This document shows positions 27,492 to 34,830 of a DNA stretch of 64,000 nucleotides, in pieces (position 1 is the stretch's first letter; every line of letters starts with the position of its first letter). The position numbers and the translations under genes were made by a program. The DNA is from Oscillospiraceae bacterium (GTDB lineage: Bacteria; Bacillota; Clostridia; Oscillospirales; Ruminococcaceae), in assembly GCA_015067315.1 (NCBI GenBank), contig SVMR01000001.1, forward strand, positions 87,292-151,291. The letters run 5' to 3'. The notes under the pieces are model-generated. The model had not been told where the DNA came from, ran no database searches, and was given only the letters and a program-made list of their open reading frames with translations.

Positions 27492-28802
27492 CTATTCTTT
27501 CGTTCCGCCGGCAAGCTCAATGTTCACCGCAAATCTTGCGGAATTTGCGCTTGCTGGGCAATCGATATCCTGCCCCTCAAGCCAGATGAACATTCTGATT
27601 CGCTGGGGAACGTTTTGTTCCAATTCAATAATAACAACGTCTTCCGTTGCGCCGGATTTTCCCAATCCGGAAATAACCGCGGCGCCGTTTGCGGTATTTA
27701 CCGCATCTGCAAGCGTCGATGTTTTTGTTATAAATTGACCTTTTTCAACGTAAGTCGAAAACTGTCCGCCAAGATATCTTCCGTAAAAAAGTGCGGAAAG
27801 TTCCGCCGGAGATCTCTCCGACCAATCGCTTCCGTATTGAAGAACGGCAGCCTGAAACTTCTGTTCAATGAGTCCGTTTTCTTCCCAATCGCTTTTAAGC
27901 TGAACGGTAAGATGATCCCATATATCCGGGTTTTCGCTGATTTCTCCGCCGGAAAGCATAAGCGGCTTTGTCTGAACATAGCTTCCGTCAAGTTCCGCGT
28001 CAAGGGGATGATAATCCCCGTTCGGCTCATAAATGGTGAACTTTTCGGAATCAATTTCAAAATTTCCGCTGTTCGGTTCCCTGTAAAATCCCCGAAGAGA
28101 TTTAAAACGGTCATCGTTATAACTGCTGTTTACATAAGCCTGCATTTCTTCTTCAAGCATGATTGGGTTTGCAAGAAAGCCGATTCTTACGGAAGCTGCG
28201 GCGCTTTTTCCCTCTTCCTGAAAAAGAGTTCTGGCAACTGTTCCGTCCTCTGCGGTTTCAATTTTCGGTTCCGGAAGGTCAACAACAAAACTTCCGCCGT
28301 CGGAAGTTCCGTCACCGGTCGAAATCCTTAAATCGTAATCTCCGCTTGGGGAAACAACCCAGAAATCAAGATAGATATAGTTTCCTTCCCCGACTTTTTG
28401 GTTCAGAACCTGGTTTCCGTTTTCGTCTTCAACATATTTCGGAAGATTTGCGTTTTCATAAAACATATCAACTTTGTTTCCGGAAACAAACCATTCCCTT
28501 CCGTTGGAAGTGGAAACCGGGGTAAGCCCCGCAAGGGAAGAAAGATATCCGTAGGATTCTTCCATTCCGTATCCGCTGAAATTCATCTTATCGGAAAAAT
28601 TTCCCGGAATATTATATCCCTCGTCCGTAACAACGTTCGGCGCAATAAGAATCGTGTTTCCGCCGCCGATTATAACCTGAATTCCCGTCGCGGCGGGGTT
28701 GGATGAAAGCACCATCCAGGCATAGGAAGACATTATGAGCACGGAAACGGAAAGGGTAAGCGCAAGCGCCATTGCGATGAGTTTTATATGAATTTTATTC
28801 AA
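27492..28802 (-). CDS. SipW-type filament-like secreted protein, 436 aa
   Basis: The signal segment LIAMALALTLSVSVLIMSSYAWMVLSS-type leader ends in SSYAWMVLSSNPAATGI, aligning with AWFTLSTAPEVTGI of the 805-residue protein. A beta-rich body of about 370 residues contains EGNYIYLDFWVVSPSGD and FTIYEPNG. The C-terminal shared motif is IWLEGQDIDC with Trp407. It ends with no anchor. TTG start at 28802 after AGGGGGAAG. It precedes the first signal peptidase by 5 bp, so the two are surely co-expressed. The same WLEGxDxxC signature occurs in the 366-residue and 430-residue proteins of the locus, so I treat it as a paralogous subunit. Confidence 0.78.
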   Translation of the reverse strand: MNKIHIKLIAMALALTLSVSVLIMSSYAWMVLSSNPAATGIQVIIGGGNTILIAPNVVTDEGYNIPGNFSDKMNFSGYGMEESYGYLSSLAGLTPVSTSNGREWFVSGNKVDMFYENANLPKYVEDENGNQVLNQKVGEGNYIYLDFWVVSPSGDYDLRISTGDGTSDGGSFVVDLPEPKIETAEDGTVARTLFQEEGKSAAASVRIGFLANPIMLEEEMQAYVNSSYNDDRFKSLRGFYREPNSGNFEIDSEKFTIYEPNGDYHPLDAELDGSYVQTKPLMLSGGEISENPDIWDHLTVQLKSDWEENGLIEQKFQAAVLQYGSDWSERSPAELSALFYGRYLGGQFSTYVEKGQFITKTSTLADAVNTANGAAVISGLGKSGATEDVVIIELEQNVPQRIRMFIWLEGQDIDCPASANSARFAVNIELAGGTKE

Positions 28803-28869
28803 GGCAACTTCCCCCTTCCCAATTGTTTTATCTGATGCTCATGCGGTTTTTTGAATCGTGCTCAAAAAC

Positions 28870-30855
28870 CTATCTTCTTGCTGCCCTTGCGGCAAGGCGG
28901 CGTTGGCGTTCAATTTCAAGCCGTTCTTTTTCCGCAAGGAATTTTCTGTTTTCCGCTTCGCGAAGGGCAATCCGCTTCGGAAGGGAATCCATGAAAACAA
29001 CAACTTCTTCGAGGTAAGGTTTTGTAAGTTCGGAATCTTTTTCGTCCTGTTCGCGCTTCTGCTCTTTTTCAAGGCGAAGTTTTTCCCTTTCCTCTCTCTG
29101 TCTGATTTCTTCGTCAATTTTAATCTGTTCCGCTTCTTCAAGAATCCTTGCGGCTTCAAGGAATTCTTCTTTTTCCTTGATTCTCTTCGCTTCGGCGGTT
29201 TTTCTTGCCTCCTTGCGTTCTTCAAGGTTTGCGGAAAATTTATCGAATTCGTTTTTGAAGATTCCGGTTCTGCGCTCTTCCTCCGCCTGTTTTTCAACAA
29301 GGATCTTCTGGCTGCGCTGTTCCTCTTCCTCTTTTTCTTTGCGGAGTTTTTCTTCGGCTTCAAGTTTGCGCTGTTTTTCTTCTTCAATCTTTCTCTGCGC
29401 TTCCTCAAATGCCTTCATTTCCTCAAGGCGTTTTGCAATGGCTTCTTCCCTTGCTTCAAGCCGCTCCGGAAGTTTTTCTATGAAGAAAGTAAGTTCCTCC
29501 TGGAAAATCTTGCTTCTGCGTCTGTCCTCCGCTTCTCTTTCCATCTGTTCGACCCAAAGACGCTGCTTTTCGGCTTCTTCTTCCCTGCGGATTCTTTCGC
29601 TTTCCGCTTCCGCTTCAAGGCGAAGTCTTTCTTTTTCCGCCTCCTCTTCAAGGCGAAGCCGCTCTTCTTCCTCGCGTTTGCGCTGTTCCTGTTCTTCAAC
29701 AAGTCTTCTGCGTTCCGCTTCCTCTTCAAGCATAAGCTGTTCTTTGGTAAGTTCCTCAATAAGAACCTTGCGGATCTCAATATCCGGAAGGTCATAATCT
29801 TCCGTAAATTCCTCAATGATTTCCTTGATGAATTTCGGTTTAAGGGTGCGTTTTCTTTCTCTTGTCGGGGCGGGAATTCTGCGTTCTCTCTCGTCCTCAA
29901 GATATCCTTTAAGGATAAGGTAGTTGAAAAGAATATTGTGGTAAATATCCCTTTCCATAACCTCGTTTATAACCGGGTTCTGTTCAACAACGCGGATTGT
30001 ATAACCGATATCGTTATAGCTTCGGAGATATTCAAGAAGCGCCATAACCTTTCTGTAATAAGGGTTCTTTTTAAGAACGTTCGTCTTTGTAAGAGTACCC
30101 TTTACCCTCGGAAGCCTTTCCATCTGCTGGGCAAACTGGCTGCTCATAAGAATGCTGAGGATTCTGTACATTTTGGAAATTCTTCCGAAAACGTCGGCGT
30201 TCTTGTCGTCGGTTTCAATGGCGCTGTCTGTTTCTCTAATATGCATAAACATATCGAAACGCACCATTTCCGTCGCGGTTTCAAGCGTTGAATCAACTTT
30301 AAGCTTTGCGCCGAATTCGTCGCTCATTGCGGCAAAAAGCGCGTCGTGACGGATTTTTACAAACTCAAAGGCAGTTTCAAGCGCGGTGAAAACAAGGCGG
30401 TTTTCATAAAGACCGATCGTATCCTCGCGGTATTTCTGCATAAGTTTGCTCGGGCGGACTTCGCCGGTTTCATAATCGTATTTTTCAACAAGGCTTGCGT
30501 GCTGGGCAAGATGGCGGACAACGTCCGAACCCGCCTTTTTCGCGTTTGCAACGTTAACAATAAGCTCGTCTTCCCGGATTATGTTTCTGGGGCTTGAAAT
30601 AATATTCTGAATTGCCGGCAAAGTGTCCTCAATCGCATCGACCCAGTTAAGGTCAACGGTTTTTTCCATTCTCCTGTTGGAAAACTGGAACTGATTTTCC
30701 GCTCTTGAAACCGAGTCCATGAAAAATTCGTAAAATTCCGTGCTTCCAAGAGCTCTTATGACACTTTTAGTGTATTTTTCGTAAAGAGGATCAATAATCG
30801 AATCCTTCTTTTTTGCTCCGGTTTTTCCGGAATTCTTTTTCGTGGATGCAGCCAT
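28870..30855 (-). CDS. Cytoplasmic coiled-coil protein with DUF2357-like N-terminal domain
   Basis: A 661-residue soluble protein. Residues 1-345 are mostly alpha-helical and contain GLYENRLVFTALETAFEFVK, LPAIQNIISSPRNIIRE and KGTLTKTNVLKKNPYYRKV. This order resembles, to my eye, DUF2357, the domain that precedes PD-(D/E)xK nucleases in McrC-like partners of McrB ATPases. Residues about 375-660 are instead a charged Glu/Arg/Lys coiled coil with repeated 'EEEAEK.RL' blocks and three related F..EL..F...L segments; no nuclease motif is present. The RBS is AAAGGAGC. It is immediately downstream of the McrB-like ATPase (27 bp). I infer a nuclease-less partner that links the ATPase to another component. 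The DUF2357 link needs a profile search. Confidence 0.65.
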   Translation of the reverse strand: MAASTKKNSGKTGAKKKDSIIDPLYEKYTKSVIRALGSTEFYEFFMDSVSRAENQFQFSNRRMEKTVDLNWVDAIEDTLPAIQNIISSPRNIIREDELIVNVANAKKAGSDVVRHLAQHASLVEKYDYETGEVRPSKLMQKYREDTIGLYENRLVFTALETAFEFVKIRHDALFAAMSDEFGAKLKVDSTLETATEMVRFDMFMHIRETDSAIETDDKNADVFGRISKMYRILSILMSSQFAQQMERLPRVKGTLTKTNVLKKNPYYRKVMALLEYLRSYNDIGYTIRVVEQNPVINEVMERDIYHNILFNYLILKGYLEDERERRIPAPTRERKRTLKPKFIKEIIEEFTEDYDLPDIEIRKVLIEELTKEQLMLEEEAERRRLVEEQEQRKREEEERLRLEEEAEKERLRLEAEAESERIRREEEAEKQRLWVEQMEREAEDRRRSKIFQEELTFFIEKLPERLEAREEAIAKRLEEMKAFEEAQRKIEEEKQRKLEAEEKLRKEKEEEEQRSQKILVEKQAEEERRTGIFKNEFDKFSANLEERKEARKTAEAKRIKEKEEFLEAARILEEAEQIKIDEEIRQREEREKLRLEKEQKREQDEKDSELTKPYLEEVVVFMDSLPKRIALREAENRKFLAEKERLEIERQRRLAARAARR

Positions 30856-30882
30856 AAGCGGCTCCTTTCATAAAGAATATTA

Positions 30883-32445
30883 TCAGTTGTTCTTTTTAAG
30901 CTGTTCAATATATTCCTTGCAGATTTTCATCTGGTTTTTGCCGAAAACCTTGTCAAGGTATGCGCTGAACTTCGTGAGTTCGTCCTTCATAAATCCAAGG
31001 CTGAGGGATTCGAACTTACGGAGAACTTTTTTTGCAACAATAAAGTCGATTGCCTGAATTTCCGTGCCGCCGCAGCCGATGAAGCAGGGAACGTAGTCCT
31101 TGATCTGTTTCATAATTCGGTTACCGAAGGCAAGACGGAAGTTTTTAATAAGATATGCGTTGACGAGCTCAAGCTTGTCGAGGCTCTCCTGGGAAACGGG
31201 ATATGCCGCCTTCGCTTCGTCAAAAAGTCTGTTGAGGTGGTCCGTTGAAATATAAACCGGATCGGTCATTTCACATTCAAAAGGATCCGCCCTGCTGTCA
31301 AGGTCGATCGGGATAGCGCGGTCATAAACTTTATCCGCAACGGCGAAGGTAGAGTCGTCGTTGTTGATGGTACCGACTATCCAGACGTTGTTTGTAATCT
31401 GAATCTTGCCGCTGTTGATAAGGCAAGGGTCGTTGTCCCAAACCGCCGTTACAACGTCAACTTTCCATTCTTCCTGAAGGGGCATTTCGAGAATTGAAAG
31501 CATTTCCGCAAAATAATACTCAACACGGGCGATGTTCATTTCGTCAAGAATTACGATATGGGGGTCGCGGTAATAGTTGCATTCATAAATTGCCTGAAGG
31601 AATTCCGTTTCGGCATAGCGCTTTGTAAATTCGTTGAAATAACCGTAAAGCTCCGTTCTTTCTCTCCAGGAAGGCTGGACGGAAACAACGGTTGTGTCCT
31701 TCTGAACAAATTTACCGAACGCATAAGGGAGCGAGGTTTTACCGGTACCGGAAATACCCTGGAGAATGATAATTCTCGAAGTTCCCATTGAAGCAAGGAA
31801 ATATCGCATCATGTCGATATCATAATAAAGTTTAAGCTGGGAAGCGGCAAATTTTCTGAACTGTTCGCAAATCTCTTCAAGGGTGATTTCGTTGTCATAT
31901 TCCGGTTTTACATAATCGGTTTTGTAATAGTTATCAACGCAGGTAAGACGGAAGAAACGGCTGTCCGAAGGATCGACGCAGGGAGAATCGAAGGTGTTTC
32001 TGTTGGAGGAAACAATTTCTTCCCCTTCCCCGTCTTCTTCGGTTTTTTCTTCCTCTTCCGGAGGAATTTCCGGATTTCCCATGGTCATTGCAAGGATCTT
32101 GTCCTTTTCATAGTTGGAACGCATAAGATCCCTTTGAAGAGTGCGGACCTGTCCCGCCATTCTTTCATATTCTTTCTTCGAAATTCCGCCGAAGAAAATA
32201 TTGCGGATAAGCTTTCCGATGAAATAGATAACAAGGCAGCAAAGGGCAATTATCATTATGTTCGCAATAAGCAGCATCACCCAGTCGGTGGTGCTGAAAT
32301 CCGCGCTGTGCTCCTTGATTATGTTCATTCTCATCGGGAAGTTGAACAGATAGTTGATGAAGTTGAATATTGCGCTTAATATTTCAACAAAGGCATCAAA
32401 AACCTGCCCGATATCCTCTTTAAAATAGTTAAAGAAATTGTTCAT
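30883..32445 (-). CDS. Membrane-anchored McrB/MoxR-clade AAA+ ATPase
   Basis: A 520-residue protein. Two hydrophobic stretches at the N-terminus (about 19-40 and a clear helix at 56-78) are followed by a Glu-rich linker and an AAA_5-type ATPase. Walker A is GISGTGKTS with Lys236. Walker B is HIVILDEMN with Asp301-Glu302. The sensor region VGTINNDDS sits where McrB has MNTxD, and YDRAIPIDL where an arginine finger is expected. The C-terminal helical lid is KKVLRKFESLSLGFM. McrB-clade ATPases normally work as hexamers with a cognate partner. Here the partner is probably the adjacent coiled-coil protein, and the membrane helices place it at the inner face of the cell membrane beside a SipW peptidase gene (28 bp upstream). 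A role in assembly or export is an inference. Confidence 0.85.
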   Translation of the reverse strand: MNNFFNYFKEDIGQVFDAFVEILSAIFNFINYLFNFPMRMNIIKEHSADFSTTDWVMLLIANIMIIALCCLVIYFIGKLIRNIFFGGISKKEYERMAGQVRTLQRDLMRSNYEKDKILAMTMGNPEIPPEEEEKTEEDGEGEEIVSSNRNTFDSPCVDPSDSRFFRLTCVDNYYKTDYVKPEYDNEITLEEICEQFRKFAASQLKLYYDIDMMRYFLASMGTSRIIILQGISGTGKTSLPYAFGKFVQKDTTVVSVQPSWRERTELYGYFNEFTKRYAETEFLQAIYECNYYRDPHIVILDEMNIARVEYYFAEMLSILEMPLQEEWKVDVVTAVWDNDPCLINSGKIQITNNVWIVGTINNDDSTFAVADKVYDRAIPIDLDSRADPFECEMTDPVYISTDHLNRLFDEAKAAYPVSQESLDKLELVNAYLIKNFRLAFGNRIMKQIKDYVPCFIGCGGTEIQAIDFIVAKKVLRKFESLSLGFMKDELTKFSAYLDKVFGKNQMKICKEYIEQLKKNN

Positions 32446-32473
32446 GCTTTACACCTATTTTCCCGGAGGAAAA

Positions 32474-33427
32474 TCAGACTTCGGCTGTTTCCTCCGCTTT
32501 TTCTTCTTCCGCGGGTTCTTCTGCGGTTTCTTCCGGGGCTTCTTCGGAAAGATTTTCTTCCGGAGCGGGTTCTTCCTCAGGCGCGGGTTCTTCCTCCGGT
32601 TCCTCTTTGGCTTCTTCCTTCGGAGCAGCTTCCGCCGCTGCCTGGGCAGCCATGGAAGCCATGATTTCCGCTTTCAGTCTTTCGCGAAGTTCGGCTTCAA
32701 TCTTCGCCCTTGCGGCGGCCTGTTCTTCGCTCTGGCGTTTTTGTTCCGCGTCAATAAGGTCTTCGGTTCTTCCGCGTTCCTGTTCAAATTTAATTCTGTT
32801 CTTGACGTTCTGATATTCAAAGAGAACTCTGAAGAACTGAACAAGATGGAAAAGGAAGAAAAGGAATACCGGAATTACAATTACAATAAGGAAGCCGGTG
32901 CTTGTCTGGAGATAGTCAAAAACTTTTCCGACTCCGGGAACACGGAAGGAATATTTACCCACAATTTCGGATTCATGAACCGTAAGAGGGTCGGCGGAAG
33001 TGTTGTTGTCACCTTTGGTGGAGAAAATAAGATAGCCGCCGCCGTCATAGATTTCGTAAACTCTATGGGTGTTGAGAACTCGTTCGCCGTTGATGACTGT
33101 CCAGTATGTAATGATATCATCTCTGCGGAGTTCGCCTGGGTCTTTAACACCGGTATCAAAGATAAGGTCGCCGGGCAAAAGGGTCGGGTACATGGATTCG
33201 GTCTGAATGGAGAAAATTCGGATACCGAAGAGGTTCGGAACGCCGTTGCCGGAAGTGGAAACATAGGAGGTATAGGTGCAGATTGCCGCAAGCGCAATGG
33301 CTATTACAAGAACAACGTTGACAACGGTGTTCAGGATTCTTTTGCCCTTGCTTTCTTCTTCAACGACAATTTCCTCTTCGCCTTCCTGAGCTATGGGTGC
33401 CGCGATCTTTTCTTTCTCGTTTTTCAT
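32474..33427 (-). CDS. SipW-type (Ser-His-Asp) signal peptidase I, second copy
   Basis: A 317-residue membrane protease. A 30-residue acidic cytoplasmic N-terminus and a transmembrane helix (about 31-55) lead to Ser78 in IQTESMYPTLLPGD, His121 in VLNTHRVYEI and Asp140 in STKGDNNT. A second transmembrane segment (about 172-195) is followed by a long coiled, then Glu/Ala/Pro low-complexity tail (about 200-317). It shares the catalytic layout of the 252-residue peptidase but little else, so the two are not recent duplicates. The ATG has GGGAG 10 bases upstream. It lies between the 366-residue filament-like gene and the McrB-like ATPase gene. Two peptidases suggest two substrate classes (AW-type and AR-type signals), an inference. 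Confidence 0.88.
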   Translation of the reverse strand: MKNEKEKIAAPIAQEGEEEIVVEEESKGKRILNTVVNVVLVIAIALAAICTYTSYVSTSGNGVPNLFGIRIFSIQTESMYPTLLPGDLIFDTGVKDPGELRRDDIITYWTVINGERVLNTHRVYEIYDGGGYLIFSTKGDNNTSADPLTVHESEIVGKYSFRVPGVGKVFDYLQTSTGFLIVIVIPVFLFFLFHLVQFFRVLFEYQNVKNRIKFEQERGRTEDLIDAEQKRQSEEQAAARAKIEAELRERLKAEIMASMAAQAAAEAAPKEEAKEEPEEEPAPEEEPAPEENLSEEAPEETAEEPAEEEKAEETAEV

Positions 33428-33498
33428 TGTGGGTCGCTCCCTTCTTTTTAAAAAAACATTTATATAAAAGCAATATCTGCAATTGCAATTACTGCATT

Positions 33499-34599
33499 TT
33501 ATTCATCATCTTCAATGGGTACAAAACCTGTCTGGGTTTCGTTCTTTCCTGCAAACTGAATGTTCGCCTGAATCTGCGCTTCGCTTCCCCGGTTGATGCA
33601 TTCGGAATCCTGTCCTTCAAGCCAGAGATAAAGGTCAATCTGAACAATCTGCGCCGCCTTTATCTTAAAAAGCGTTTTTTCCTCAACAAATTCCCCGAGG
33701 GTATGGATCACAACCCCGTTTTCAATGGGGTCCGCCTCGGTCCAGGTTGTCGCGGTCTGCAAAATAAGATGTTCAAAATCAACAAGGTTTTCCGTTCCGT
33801 CCATGCTTGGGGTCGGAATATATTCTTCCCGAAGTCCTCCATAACCGATATCGCAGTTCGGTTCATAAATCATAAAAACCGGTTCCTCGTCCTCGATTGG
33901 AACATATTCGCCCTCTTCGTTCTGTTCAAGGGTCGTGATGAGGAACCCTACGCGGATTGCGTTTTCCGCGCCCTGTCCGGAGTTGTCATGCCCGAAACCC
34001 ACAAGTTCCTGCATGATATTTCCTTCTTCGTCCTCTTTATCCACGTAATATCCCGGATTCCATACCGGAATTCCCCGGACATAAGTTCCGGAACCGTCGA
34101 TTCCTTCGTTAACTTCAACCGCCGGCGAAAGGGAAATTTCCGCGTTCTGTCCGCACCGCATGAAGAACGTTGCCTTTATGTAATATCCTTCAAAGTTCTG
34201 CTTGTTTGCGTTCCGGTCGTCCGAAAGCTGAAGCCAGTCCCGGTAAGCAAGAAGCCTTCCGTCAATTCCGTATGCCGCCGCATAGAAGCATTGGTTTTCG
34301 TTCGACCAGGTTACCGGACGGAGAACGGGGTTGTCCTTTTCCGGGTTAAGTTCCGTCGTCGCGCCGACAGCTTCCCAAAAATCAAGCTGCAGGCTCCATT
34401 CTTCCTTATCAAGCGACATTTCAAGTCCCGGCTGGGAAGTGATATATACGCTCATGTTCGAAACTTTCGGTGTCCGGCTTATGCTGAACCATGTATAGGA
34501 AGCCGTTACAAGAAAGATAAGGAGAATAAAAAGCATATAGGAATAAATAATCGTTCGCTTTCGCTGCTTGTTTAATTTATGGTGTTTGTGGTTTCCCAA
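33499..34599 (-). CDS. SipW-type filament-like secreted protein, 366 aa
   Basis: A His/Lys-rich cytoplasmic leader and a hydrophobic helix (YSYMLFILLIFLV) end in TASYTWFSISRTPKVSNM, the local processing signature. It continues with PGLEMSL, AYGIDGRLLAY (the YGxDGR motif also seen in the two larger paralogues) and EPVFMIYEPNCD. The C-terminal motif is LYLWLEGQDSEC with Trp326. No anchor. The TTG at 34599 stands 8 bases after AAAGGAG and is preferred; an ATG two codons earlier (34605) is only 2 bases from that site. It follows the 805-residue gene after a hairpin-rich spacer, and may therefore be made in lower amounts. Probably a minor subunit of the same surface structure. Confidence 0.78.
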   Translation of the reverse strand: MGNHKHHKLNKQRKRTIIYSYMLFILLIFLVTASYTWFSISRTPKVSNMSVYITSQPGLEMSLDKEEWSLQLDFWEAVGATTELNPEKDNPVLRPVTWSNENQCFYAAAYGIDGRLLAYRDWLQLSDDRNANKQNFEGYYIKATFFMRCGQNAEISLSPAVEVNEGIDGSGTYVRGIPVWNPGYYVDKEDEEGNIMQELVGFGHDNSGQGAENAIRVGFLITTLEQNEEGEYVPIEDEEPVFMIYEPNCDIGYGGLREEYIPTPSMDGTENLVDFEHLILQTATTWTEADPIENGVVIHTLGEFVEEKTLFKIKAAQIVQIDLYLWLEGQDSECINRGSEAQIQANIQFAGKNETQTGFVPIEDDE

Positions 34600-34660
34600 A
34601 AGCATTTCTCCTTTCTTTGGACTTTCTATAATATAATCAATTTATTATACTATTTAATTT

Positions 34661-34774
34661 CCCCGAAACCCGGTTTGGGGTTTCCCTTCGGGTTTCCGTT
34701 TTTTCGGAAACCAAAAGGGCAGCCCCCAACCAAGCTTCATTCTCTCTGCCCCGGAAATCCGGGGCAGAGAGAAT
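34661..34774 (-). other. Stacked RNA hairpins after the 805-residue gene
   Basis: Three inverted repeats in the 225-bp gap between two surface genes. One is a 17-bp perfect stem with 2-base loop at 34739-34774. The second is GGTTTCCG/CGGAAACC with a 6-base loop at 34691-34712, extendable by CCCTT/AAGGG. The third is CCCCGAAACC/CGGTTTGGGG at 34661-34680 with one mismatch. On the minus strand none is followed by a proper U run, so partial termination or mRNA-end protection is more likely than a simple terminator. Confidence 0.7.
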
Positions 34775-34830
34775 TTTGGGGGTGGTGGGTCAACAAAAAT
34801 TTTGTCTTATGTAAGACCGGGGATTAAAAA

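Noticed and set aside
28858..30291. 477-codon plus-strand frame opposite the coiled-coil gene
   Set aside because: Phe/Leu-rich low-complexity product is the reverse complement of Glu/Lys/Arg coiled-coil codons.
28870..32445. McrBC-type restriction or anti-phage defence module
   Set aside because: No nuclease motif is visible, the ATPase is membrane-anchored, and both neighbours are signal peptidase and surface genes.
32438..33451. 337-codon plus-strand frame opposite the second signal peptidase
   Set aside because: Phe/Arg/Gly-rich shadow; the minus-strand frame has complete catalytic motifs.
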